This document shows positions 14,166 through 22,221 of a DNA stretch of 44,917 bases, piece after piece. The DNA is taken from contig JAHZDE010000006.1 of NCBI GenBank assembly GCA_019422525.1, positions 1 to 44,917 on the forward strand, given 5' to 3'. How positions within the stretch are numbered: position 1 is the first letter of the stretch; the number at the start of each line of letters is the position of its first letter. Under the pieces are notes generated by a model, which did not search any database, was not told where the DNA came from, and saw nothing but the letters and a program-made list of their open reading frames with translations. The stretch is from Clostridiales bacterium (lineage in GTDB: Bacteria > Bacillota > Clostridia > Oscillospirales > Acutalibacteraceae). A program made the position numbers and the translations under genes.

Positions 14166-16817
14166 TCATTTCATTTTTGCCAATATCCACAGGACAACCG
14201 GAACCAGATAGACCAGTACAGCCGCAGCAATGGCCACACCGCTATAGACACAGGAAATCGCTGTACACAGACCGGACCTTTTTCTCAGCCGTTTTTGTCC
14301 CAGCCAGAAAAACAGGATTCCCAGCACCAGTCCTCCGGCTGAAATCCATATTCCAAGAGGCAATCCCGGTGGGGTAAAGGTCAGAACAATTTCGTTTTCT
14401 CCGGCTTGGGTTGGAATGGATAAATAGTTGCCCGCGGCCCGACTGACAGGTACCTCTTGTCCGTTGACCGTGGCCTTCCAGCCAGTGCTCCAAGACAGGG
14501 GGATGAAGAGAGTTTCCCCTTCTTCGGCAGTACAGGAAATGGTAAAGCGGCTGCCGCTTCCCGTAAGCTCGGCGCCTCGGGCATTTTCACATAAGTTTTC
14601 CAGCCCCATCTTGTCGATCCCGAATACCTCCATGGATTCAGGCCGGATGGTTCGGCTGACAGTAACGGTGACTTCCACAGTTTCGTGGGAAAATTCCCCC
14701 AAAAACACAATTCCGTTATCATATTTGGTGGGATAACCGTCTTTCACAGAAACACCGTTTACGGAGATACTACAGCTGCTGTTTACGGGTGACACCAGGC
14801 TGTTGTCCGGTTCACTGGCACAGTCAAAATATAAAAGGGAAGGCTCGTCCACTTGGATACTCCACCGGTACAGTCCTGGCGTGGCCAGCGTCCGGTTGGA
14901 AGGTGTGGAAGAAGCAGAAGTATCCTCCTGATACAACGTGAAAATGCCATCGCTTCCGGGGAAGAGCGCCTGTGCCAATTCTTTTTGAATTTCCATCCGG
15001 GAACCTTCCGGCAGCTCTTCCAAAAATCCCGGTTCCGTTTTCGTAAGAATCGTATCGGGGAGGGAGAAGGGGAGTTTTGTCAAAGCCAGTTTCTCTCCAG
15101 ACCACAGCACCGTGTCTTGAGGAGTCAGGGAGGTTTTTTCTACCACCTCATAGCGATTTCCCAAAAGCGCATCGGTAAAGGCAGTTCCCCCGTTGGAGTT
15201 TACTTCCATCCAATACCCCGAGTAGCCAAGGCGTCGCTGGGTGACCAGAGTGGTTTGGGGCGTCAGAGAGGTGTAATGGGAAAGGGATTCCACACCCATT
15301 GCGGAAAACAGGTTCACATCAAAGGATTTCTCCCGGGTCTTTACCCGATAAAAGTCATCATCCTGGGGCAGATTTTCCAAAAGCTCTACTGCCTGCACAT
15401 AATCATCCTGAGAGTTGGAGACGGAGCCGATATAAACCCCACCGTTGAAAAAGCACTCCCCGGCCACCATCACAGCCAAAACCGCCGTCATCATTCTCCG
15501 GCTGAGCAGCCGTTTTTGCCAGGTGCTGAAAATAATGACATATGCGGAAGCCGAGGCGACCAGTACAAAGAACAGCAGCAGCAGTGCTTGGTCGCTGCCC
15601 CAAAGAGTTCGAACATAGGCAGACAGGTTCTTTTGACAAAATAGCAGCAGTAATCCTGACAGCAGCAAATATCCCCCGCAGGCGCCCCAGGCAGCGGCCG
15701 CCCCGCCCGAAAGGGAGTGTTCGGGCAAACGGGTTTGACGGCGGAGAAACCAGAGTACCGTAAGCAGAAGCAGCATATTCACCATATAGCCGTAGCGGGT
15801 GGGGAAAGCCTGATAACTGCCGGTATGCCACATACTGTTAATAGGATGGATAAACAGAGGAATCAGAAACACTAACATGGACAGTCCCCACAGCAGGGAA
15901 CCCTTGGAGCGCAGAGCGTGCCGGTCAGAAAAGAAAATGGCGGCAAAGGGAGCGCCGGCTGTGAACATCGTCGGCAGGGTAGTAGCCAGTGAGCACCAGA
16001 AGCTGTCACTGGTAATACCGGAAGCAGAACCTTCTCCCCGGGCGGATTGGAGCACCTGAATTAGGGAGGGCAGCCAAACCGCCGCCGTAACCAGTACGGA
16101 AACCCCGGCGCCACAAGAAAGCAAAGCAGCACATTTTCGGCGTTCTTCTGCCGGCTTGAGCAAAAGCAGATACAGACTATAAATAAACAGGATAAACAGC
16201 ACTACCATGTAGCACAGGTAGTAGTTGATGATCAGCATCAGGGAAAATACCACGGTAAAGGGCAAAGCAGTGTGTTTTTCTCCAATGGCTTTTAGACCAA
16301 GCAGCAGCAGCGGGAACAGAGCCATCATATCCAGCCAGACAATATTCTGATAATACAGCATCGCATAGCCGGAGAATGCATACAAAACTCCCAGCAAGGC
16401 ACAGGGAAACGAGGTTTGCTTTCCGCCCAATTTGCGGAACAAAAAGGCGGAAGTTCCGGCACAGACCATCATTTTCCACAAAAGCAGCCAGTTCATCATC
16501 CAAGGCAAGTCCTGGGGCTGGCAGAATACCGATAAAAATGAAAAAGGGCTGGACAAAAAGAAAAAATAAATGCCCCAATAGCTGATACTCCCAGCGCCAG
16601 GGCTTCGGAAAATACTTCCTTCCCCCAGCAGGACCCGGCGAAACTCCGCCAATAGGGGGATGACCTGCTGGTCCATATCACACCAGGAAATACTCTTTTC
16701 CCCAAACGGAGCAAAGCCAAAAACAGCATATACCAGCAGCAAAAGGGCGCCGGTCATCAGGCAGGGAGCAAGTCCCCGCCAAAAAGATTTCAGTGGTGCC
16801 GAAGAAAATCTGTGCAT
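14166..16817 (-). CDS. YfhO family membrane protein
   Basis: 883 residues, the size of YfhO proteins. The first half holds about a dozen membrane helices after a short cytoplasmic start, with the family motif GFAPFGEKSISWCDMDQQ in the first outer loop, where an acidic pair resembles the catalytic loop of GT-C glycosyltransferases. A large outer domain follows (about residues 450-830) rich in beta strands, with a further helix pair at the C-terminus. YfhO of Bacillus is needed to glycosylate lipoteichoic acid; the same role, adding sugars to a cell-surface polymer outside the membrane, is inferred here. GGAGGTCC precedes the ATG. It is transcribed alone from the promoter at 16883-16911. Confidence 0.88.
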   Translation of the reverse strand: MHRFSSAPLKSFWRGLAPCLMTGALLLLVYAVFGFAPFGEKSISWCDMDQQVIPLLAEFRRVLLGEGSIFRSPGAGSISYWGIYFFFLSSPFSFLSVFCQPQDLPWMMNWLLLWKMMVCAGTSAFLFRKLGGKQTSFPCALLGVLYAFSGYAMLYYQNIVWLDMMALFPLLLLGLKAIGEKHTALPFTVVFSLMLIINYYLCYMVVLFILFIYSLYLLLLKPAEERRKCAALLSCGAGVSVLVTAAVWLPSLIQVLQSARGEGSASGITSDSFWCSLATTLPTMFTAGAPFAAIFFSDRHALRSKGSLLWGLSMLVFLIPLFIHPINSMWHTGSYQAFPTRYGYMVNMLLLLTVLWFLRRQTRLPEHSLSGGAAAAWGACGGYLLLSGLLLLFCQKNLSAYVRTLWGSDQALLLLFFVLVASASAYVIIFSTWQKRLLSRRMMTAVLAVMVAGECFFNGGVYIGSVSNSQDDYVQAVELLENLPQDDDFYRVKTREKSFDVNLFSAMGVESLSHYTSLTPQTTLVTQRRLGYSGYWMEVNSNGGTAFTDALLGNRYEVVEKTSLTPQDTVLWSGEKLALTKLPFSLPDTILTKTEPGFLEELPEGSRMEIQKELAQALFPGSDGIFTLYQEDTSASSTPSNRTLATPGLYRWSIQVDEPSLLYFDCASEPDNSLVSPVNSSCSISVNGVSVKDGYPTKYDNGIVFLGEFSHETVEVTVTVSRTIRPESMEVFGIDKMGLENLCENARGAELTGSGSRFTISCTAEEGETLFIPLSWSTGWKATVNGQEVPVSRAAGNYLSIPTQAGENEIVLTFTPPGLPLGIWISAGGLVLGILFFWLGQKRLRKRSGLCTAISCVYSGVAIAAAVLVYLVPVVLWILAKMK

Positions 16818-16882
16818 GAAAAAGGACCTCCGTCATGGCAACGAGAGCTGGTGACAGAAAAACCGCTCATAATAGTAAGCCT

Positions 16883-16911
16883 ATCATACCCCTGACAAAT
16901 GTGCTCGTCAA
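16883..16911 (-). promoter_or_regulatory. Sigma-A promoter of the YfhO gene
   Basis: TTGACG (16911-16906), 17-base spacer, TATGAT (16888-16883) on the minus strand. Confidence 0.7.
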
Positions 16912-17090
16912 GGACTGAATGGTAAATTTTTCATTTCCAAAATGCATATTTTTGTAAACTGATGGCCGGCACGTTTTTTTTCCGGCGAAAAAGGAAAGAA
17001 ATTTAGGAAAAATGTATACATGTTTGAATAACCAAAAACTGAGTGGCCCAATGGAGTCAGAACAGCAGAATTGTCACCCGGGAACCTGAA

Positions 17091-17119
17091 TTGTTTTGCA
17101 GGTATGAGTATGGTACAAT
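17091..17119 (+). promoter_or_regulatory. Promoter of the LysR gene at 17154
   Basis: TTGTTT (17091-17096), 17-base spacer, TACAAT (17114-17119). The start codon follows 35 bases later. Confidence 0.6.
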
Positions 17120-17153
17120 ATCATCAATATGGTATGGGAAGGAGAGAAAGCGT

Positions 17154-18044
17154 GTGGAAATCCGGGTGCTCCGATATTTTTTAGCGGTTGTCAGAGAAGA
17201 GAGTATTACCAAAGCGGCCGAAGTCCTGCATATTACGCAGCCAACCTTAAGCCGCCAATTGTCCCAATTAGAGGAGGAATTAGGGGTTACGCTGTTTTAT
17301 CGGGGAAGCAGAAAAATTTCCCTCACCAACGAAGGAATCCTATTGCGCCGGCGAGCCGGGGAAATCCTCCAGCTGATGGACAAAACGGAAAAAGAGCTTG
17401 CCGAGCAGGAAGAAGCTGTGGAGGGTACGGTATCCATTGGCTGCGGCGACCTTCATTCCGTTCAGCTGCTGCCGGAGTTGTTCCGCACCTTTCACCAAAA
17501 GTATCCGGCAGTCACCTTTGACCTGTACACCGCCACTGCCGACCATGTCCGGGAGCAGATGGAACGGGGCCTTATTGATGTGGGGCTTCTTTTGGAGCCG
17601 GTGAATATGGAAAGATATGAATTTATTCGGCTAAGTCAGAAGGAACAGTGGGTAGTGGCCATGCATCCCCAGTCCCCGCTGGCGCAAAAGGATTGCATCA
17701 CACCAGCCGACCTGAAAGACCTTCCCCTGATTTTGCCCCGGCGGCCCAACGTCCAAAGTGAGGTGGCCAGCTGGTTTGGGGATGATTTTGAACATTTACA
17801 TGTATTGTTTACCTCAAACCTTCCGGCCAACAGTTCTATTATGGTCTATCACAAGCTGGCCTATGCCATTATCGTGCAGGGTTCCCTTTCTCTCGCGGAC
17901 CCGAAAAAGATCATCTGCCGGCCCCTTTCCCCAGAGATGACAACCAGCAGCGTCCTAGCCTGGAAACGGCAGCAGCCTTTTGGCATAGCGGCGTCCAAAT
18001 TTATCGAGCATATTAAGAGTACACTTTCTGATATTGAAGCGTAA
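17154..18044 (+). CDS. LysR family transcriptional regulator
   Basis: 296 residues from the GTG at 17154, which follows AAGGAGAG by 6 bases. The frame is open further upstream, but that part covers the promoter and does not look like protein. The N-terminal HTH (ITKAAEVLHITQPTLSRQLSQLEEELGVTLFYR) is typical, and the effector domain starts near GTVSIGCGDLHSV. The C-terminal domain contains PLILPRRPNVQSEV, as in CynR/YwqM-like regulators. Its target is not evident: the gene behind it (GH30) has its own promoter after a terminator, and the gene before it (YfhO) is divergent, with 336 bases between the two starts. Self-regulation or control of YfhO is possible. Confidence 0.9.
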   Translation: MEIRVLRYFLAVVREESITKAAEVLHITQPTLSRQLSQLEEELGVTLFYRGSRKISLTNEGILLRRRAGEILQLMDKTEKELAEQEEAVEGTVSIGCGDLHSVQLLPELFRTFHQKYPAVTFDLYTATADHVREQMERGLIDVGLLLEPVNMERYEFIRLSQKEQWVVAMHPQSPLAQKDCITPADLKDLPLILPRRPNVQSEVASWFGDDFEHLHVLFTSNLPANSSIMVYHKLAYAIIVQGSLSLADPKKIICRPLSPEMTTSSVLAWKRQQPFGIAASKFIEHIKSTLSDIEA

Positions 18045-18052
18045 TAGGCCAG

Positions 18053-18088
18053 ATGCCTGCGGGGGTTATGCTCTGCAGGCATTTTTTA
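18053..18088 (+). terminator. Intrinsic terminator of the LysR gene
   Basis: Stem ATGCCTGC (18053-18060) with GCAGGCAT (18075-18082), followed by six T. Confidence 0.8.
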
Positions 18089-18453
18089 TATAATAACAAG
18101 GTATTAGACAGGAAAACGACAGGCCATTATTTATCATGAAAATAAAGCGAAAAACCACAATATTTTCCGAAAATTTTTTGCACAAATACGTTGATTGAAA
18201 GAGGGAAGAGAAAATTTAAAAAATAGGCGAAACACAGAAAGTGTACAAAAATTTTAAAAATATGTGCATGAATATAGGTTGTATGAGGGAGAAGGCTGTG
18301 CTATACTGCTGTTGAACAAAATATGAAAATAATACGGTGGACTACTGGAATTTACAGATACAACTGATTATTGCGCAACTCTAAGTCTTTTAAGTAAGGA
18401 AAACAGGTGCATGAAAAGAACGACTCGAAAACGGTTACCAAGGAGGAAGGATT
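18089..18453 (+). promoter_or_regulatory. Leader and promoter region of the GH30 gene
   Basis: 365 AT-rich bases without a gene. A promoter TTGTAT (18279-18284), 17-base spacer, TATACT (18302-18307) is visible, giving a leader of about 140 bases. GAAAACGGTTACC at 18427-18439, just before the ribosome site, resembles a LacI-family half operator, which would suit sugar control; this is a guess. Confidence 0.55.
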
Positions 18454-19764
18454 GTGAAACAAATCGTCACTGATTTTGAAAAAGAGCTTTACTGGCAGGA
18501 ATCCACCGTGTCCGAAGGTCCCTATGATGAGAAGCATCAGCTGGCCATTTACCCCCAATATCAGGGGCAGACCATCCGGGGATTCGGCGGGGCGTTTACC
18601 GAAGCTGCCGGTTGGTGTTTTCAGCAGCTGACAGAGGAAGATCAAGAACGCTTCCTACAGGCATATTTTGGAAAGGATGGCCTTAGGTATACCATGGGGC
18701 GCACCCATATGAACAGCTGCGACTTTTCGTTGGGGAATTATGCTTGTACCTCTCAGGAGACAGAGCCCTTTCAAATGGAGCGCGACGAGCAGTATATTTT
18801 GCCTCTGATTCACAAAGCACAGCAGACTGCTGGTACCTCCATTTCCCTGCTGCTCACCCCCTGGAGTCCGCCGCCATTTATGAAGACCAATGGGGAAATG
18901 AACCATGGCGGAAAACTGATTCCGAAATATCGGGAGCTTTGGGCCCACTATATGGCCTGCTATGTACAAGGTTATCAGAAAGCCGGATGTCAAGTGGATA
19001 TGGTATCAGTACAAAATGAACCGGCCGCTGTACAGACATGGGATTCCTGTATTTACACTGGAAAAGAAGAAGGGGAATTCGCCGTATCCTACCTGCGTCC
19101 GGCATTGGATGCAGCGGGTGAACAGAATGTGGGGATTTTACTGTGGGATCATAATAAGGAATTATTGTTCCGACGTGCGGTGGAGTCTATGGAAGTACCG
19201 GGAGCGGAACAGGCGGTAAAGGGGTTCGGATTTCACTGGTATTCCGGGGACCATTTTGAAGCGTTGTCGATGACCCAAAGCCGGTTCCCCGAAAAAGAAC
19301 TGTGGTTTACCGAAGGCTGTGTGGAATACTGCCGGTTTGGGGACAGCAAAGGCCCGGACAAAGGCAAAATGTATGCCCATGATTTGCTGGGCAACCTGTC
19401 TCACGGCGCCTGTGCCTGTTTGGATTGGAATTTGCTGCTGGATGAAAAGGGCGGTCCCAACCATGTGGGAAATTTCTGTGAAGCCCCTATTATGCTTCGG
19501 AAAGAAGGAGGATTTGTGATTAACCCCAGCTATTATGCCATTGGGCATTTTAGTCGTTATATCCGTCCGGGAGCGGTACGGTTGGGAGCCTCCATTTATC
19601 ATAATTCGTTGGAAAGCGCAGTCTTCCGCAATCAGGACGGAAGTACGGTTGCCGTCATTTTCAGCAAAGCCAGCCAGACGCTCCCGGTTTGGATTACAGA
19701 GGATGGCAAGAGTGGCTATACTGCCCAGATAGAGCCTGGAACTTTGAATACATTTATTTGGTGA
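18454..19764 (+). CDS. Glycoside hydrolase family 30 (glucosylceramidase-like)
   Basis: 436 residues, GTG start with AGGAGG 7 bases before it. The clan-A barrel starts with IRGFGGAFTEAA, the conserved GFGG(A/S)xTD/E motif of GH30. The acid/base Glu189 is in VSVQNEP and the nucleophile Glu287 in LWFTEGC; the tail is the short beta part ending in NTFIW. GH30 enzymes cut beta-glucosidic, beta-xylosidic or related bonds. There is no signal peptide, so it acts in the cytoplasm on imported oligosaccharides or glycosides, although no sugar transporter is beside it. It is a single gene between two terminators. The exact sugar cannot be read from sequence alone. Confidence 0.92.
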   Translation: MKQIVTDFEKELYWQESTVSEGPYDEKHQLAIYPQYQGQTIRGFGGAFTEAAGWCFQQLTEEDQERFLQAYFGKDGLRYTMGRTHMNSCDFSLGNYACTSQETEPFQMERDEQYILPLIHKAQQTAGTSISLLLTPWSPPPFMKTNGEMNHGGKLIPKYRELWAHYMACYVQGYQKAGCQVDMVSVQNEPAAVQTWDSCIYTGKEEGEFAVSYLRPALDAAGEQNVGILLWDHNKELLFRRAVESMEVPGAEQAVKGFGFHWYSGDHFEALSMTQSRFPEKELWFTEGCVEYCRFGDSKGPDKGKMYAHDLLGNLSHGACACLDWNLLLDEKGGPNHVGNFCEAPIMLRKEGGFVINPSYYAIGHFSRYIRPGAVRLGASIYHNSLESAVFRNQDGSTVAVIFSKASQTLPVWITEDGKSGYTAQIEPGTLNTFIW

Positions 19765-19803
19765 TAGGGTGTAAGCACACCACTTTTTACCTTGCTTATT
19801 AGA

Positions 19804-19840
19804 GAACGGAATCGCCTTTTGACGGTTCCGTTTTTTTTTA
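19804..19840 (+). terminator. Intrinsic terminator of the GH30 gene
   Basis: AACGGAA (19805-19811) pairs with TTCCGTT (19826-19832), with inner CG pairs, followed by a run of nine T. Confidence 0.8.
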
Positions 19841-19845
19841 TGGAA

Positions 19846-19881
19846 TCAAAAAAATATCAAGGTACCTTGATATTTTTTTGA
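19846..19881. promoter_or_regulatory. Perfect 36-bp palindrome, operator for the MarR regulator
   Basis: Two 18-base halves are exact reverse complements, centred on GGTACC (19861-19866), with core ATATCAAGGTACCTTGATAT. It covers the -35 of the promoter at 19867-19895, so a bound dimer would block transcription of marR and the ABC exporter. Confidence 0.8.
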
Positions 19882-19895
19882 GAAAGATGTATACT
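19867..19895 (+). promoter_or_regulatory. Sigma-A promoter of the MarR-ABC operon
   Basis: TTGATA (19867-19872) inside the palindrome, 17-base spacer, TATACT (19890-19895). Confidence 0.75.
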
Positions 19896-19942
19896 GAAAT
19901 CAATAGAATCCTGTAGAAAAATCACAGAAAAGGAGGGATGAT

Positions 19943-20407
19943 ATGCAGGAAAGCAGTGGCTTGCCTCTGACTCACCAGGTGGTGGCGCAGCTTCGAGCGT
20001 GTGGGCACTTTTTGTATTACCGTATGGGTGGAAAAATCGGCAGACGAAGAATATTGGCCATTTTGTCCGAGCATCCCAATATCCCGCAAAAGGAGCTGCA
20101 GGAAATCCTGCAAATTCAGTCAGGCTCGCTGAGCGAAGTGATGAATAAGCTGGAAACATACCATCTGGTGGAAAAAGGCCGCAGCGAAACCGACGGGAGG
20201 CAATGGACGGTAAGGTTGACTGAAAATGGGAAAAAGGAAGCCCAGCGCTTGAAAGCCGAATATGACCGGCAGGTTTCCCAAATGATGGAAGGCCTTTCCC
20301 AGGAACAGCTGGTGACACTTCACGAGCTGCTTGACGTTATGTTTGCCCACTGGATCGAAGTGGATCAGGAATCCGAACAGGAAAATACGAAAAAAGGCAA
20401 CGAGTAG
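19943..20407 (+). CDS. MarR family transcriptional regulator
   Basis: 154 residues; AAAGGAGGGATGAT precedes the ATG. The winged HTH (residues about 35-100) contains RRRILAILSEHPNIPQKELQEIL, then SGSLSEVMNKLETYHLVEK (recognition helix) and ETDGRQWTVRLTENG (the wing, D-x-R motif). A long C-terminal helix serves for dimerisation. The tail is acidic and Gln-rich. It heads an operon with two ABC half-transporters and has a perfect palindrome over its own promoter, so it is almost surely an autorepressor that releases the exporter genes when a toxic ligand binds. Confidence 0.92.
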   Translation: MQESSGLPLTHQVVAQLRACGHFLYYRMGGKIGRRRILAILSEHPNIPQKELQEILQIQSGSLSEVMNKLETYHLVEKGRSETDGRQWTVRLTENGKKEAQRLKAEYDRQVSQMMEGLSQEQLVTLHELLDVMFAHWIEVDQESEQENTKKGNE

Positions 20408-20475
20408 TGTTTATCACATAAGTCCAGTTGATAAATTCTGCTCCTACTTTTTTTAGAAAGGAATGACTTGGAAAA

Positions 20476-22221
20476 ATGATCAGACAGCTTGCCAAAAGTA
20501 TCCGGGAATATAAAAAAGCCTCTATAATCACGCCGATTCTGGTCAGCGGGGAAGTCATCATGGAGTGCATTATCCCGTTTTTTATCGCGTTTCTTGTCAA
20601 CGAAGTAAAAGCCGGATGTGATATGGAACAAATCCTCCGGTATGGCATTGTGCTGGTGTGCATGGCAGCCTTATCATTGCTGTTTGGCGCGCTGGCCGGT
20701 TCCACCTGTTCCACAGCCTCCTGTGGATTGGCTAAGAATTTGAGAAAAGACCTGTTCTACAGTGTCCAGTCTTACTCGTTTGAGAACATCGACAAGTTTA
20801 TGACCTCCTCTCTGGTAACGCGTATGACGACGGACATCACCAATGTGCAGAACGCCTATATGATGATTATTCGAACGGCTATCCGGGCACCGCTGATGCT
20901 GATTTTTGCCTTTATCATGGCCTTTGTCATGGGCGGTAAAATGGCGTGGATTTTTCTGTTTGTGGTACCGGTTCTGGCAGTAGGGCTTTCGCTGGTCATT
21001 TACAAGACCATGCCCCTGTTTAAAAAGGTGTTCAAAAAGTATGACCGGCTCAACAGTTCCATTCAGGAAAATATTAAAGGGATGCGGGTAGTCAAATCCT
21101 TTGTGCGGGAGGACTACGAGCAGCAGAAGTTTAACGCTGCGGCAGAAGATGTGTGTGCGGATTTTACCAAAGCTGAACGGATTTTGGCCCTTAACAACCC
21201 GCTGATGCAGTTCTGTATGTATGTGGTCATGGTGTTTGTCATGACCTTCGGTTCCTATATGATTATTTCCTCCCGAGGGCTGGAGCTGGATGTGGGGCAA
21301 ATGTCCTCTTTGCTCACCTACAGCGTTATGATGCTGAACAGCTTGATGATGCTTTCCATGGTATTCGTAATGATTACTATGGCAGGGGAATCGGGCAAAC
21401 GAATTGCCGAAGTGCTTTCGGAAAAAAGCACCCTTGTAAGCCCGGAGAACCCTCTGTACGAGGTGAAGGACGGTTCGATTTCCTTTGACCATGTGAGTTT
21501 CAAATATTCCAAAGACGCCAAGCGGATGGTTTTGCAGGATATTGACCTGCATATCAAATCGGGAGAGACCATCGGCATTATCGGCGGCACCGGTTCCTCC
21601 AAATCCTCGTTGATTCAGCTGATTTCCCGACTGTATGATGTGACGGAAGGTTCGGTCAAGGTAGGCGGTGAAGACGTGCGCGCCTATGATTTGGAAGCGC
21701 TGCGGAATCAGGTGGCCGTGGTGCTGCAAAAGAATATTCTATTTTCCGGAACCATTAAGGAAAACCTACGCTGGGGCAACAAAGAGGCCACCGATGAAGA
21801 ACTGGTAGAGGCATGTAAGCTGGCCTGTGCCGATGAGTTTATTTCCACGTTTCCAAAAGGCTATGACACTTATATTGAGCAGGGCGGTACTAATGTGTCC
21901 GGTGGGCAGAAGCAGCGGCTTTGTATTGCCCGTGCCTTGCTGAAAAAGCCAAAAATCCTCATCCTGGACGATTCCACCAGCGCCGTGGACACCAAAACAG
22001 ACGCCAGTATCCGAAAAGCCATGCGGGAATACATCCCGGAAACCACGAAAATCATCATTGCCCAGCGCACAGCTTCCGTAGAGGACGCCGACCGGATTAT
22101 TGTCATGGACAGCGGAAGAATCAACGCTGTAGGCACACATGCTGAGCTTTTGAAAACCAACCCGATTTATCGGGAAATCTATACGTCTCAAAATAAGGAG
22201 GGTGACCAAATTGAAGAGTAA
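20476..22221 (+). CDS. ABC exporter half-transporter with degenerate nucleotide site
   Basis: 581 residues: six membrane helices (about 15-310), then an ATPase domain. Walker A is GGTGSSKSS (371-378, Ser for the usual Gly), the signature is VSGGQ (474-478) and Walker B is ILILDD, with Asp499 where the catalytic Glu should be. The switch His is Gln (IIAQRTASV). This marks the non-catalytic site of a heterodimeric type IV exporter (BmrC/BmrD, LmrC/LmrD class). It pairs with the next gene, whose start overlaps its end. The likely job is export of drugs, lipids or peptides, induced through the MarR repressor. The ribosome site AAGGAATG is a little far from the ATG. Confidence 0.93.
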   Translation: MIRQLAKSIREYKKASIITPILVSGEVIMECIIPFFIAFLVNEVKAGCDMEQILRYGIVLVCMAALSLLFGALAGSTCSTASCGLAKNLRKDLFYSVQSYSFENIDKFMTSSLVTRMTTDITNVQNAYMMIIRTAIRAPLMLIFAFIMAFVMGGKMAWIFLFVVPVLAVGLSLVIYKTMPLFKKVFKKYDRLNSSIQENIKGMRVVKSFVREDYEQQKFNAAAEDVCADFTKAERILALNNPLMQFCMYVVMVFVMTFGSYMIISSRGLELDVGQMSSLLTYSVMMLNSLMMLSMVFVMITMAGESGKRIAEVLSEKSTLVSPENPLYEVKDGSISFDHVSFKYSKDAKRMVLQDIDLHIKSGETIGIIGGTGSSKSSLIQLISRLYDVTEGSVKVGGEDVRAYDLEALRNQVAVVLQKNILFSGTIKENLRWGNKEATDEELVEACKLACADEFISTFPKGYDTYIEQGGTNVSGGQKQRLCIARALLKKPKILILDDSTSAVDTKTDASIRKAMREYIPETTKIIIAQRTASVEDADRIIVMDSGRINAVGTHAELLKTNPIYREIYTSQNKEGDQIEE

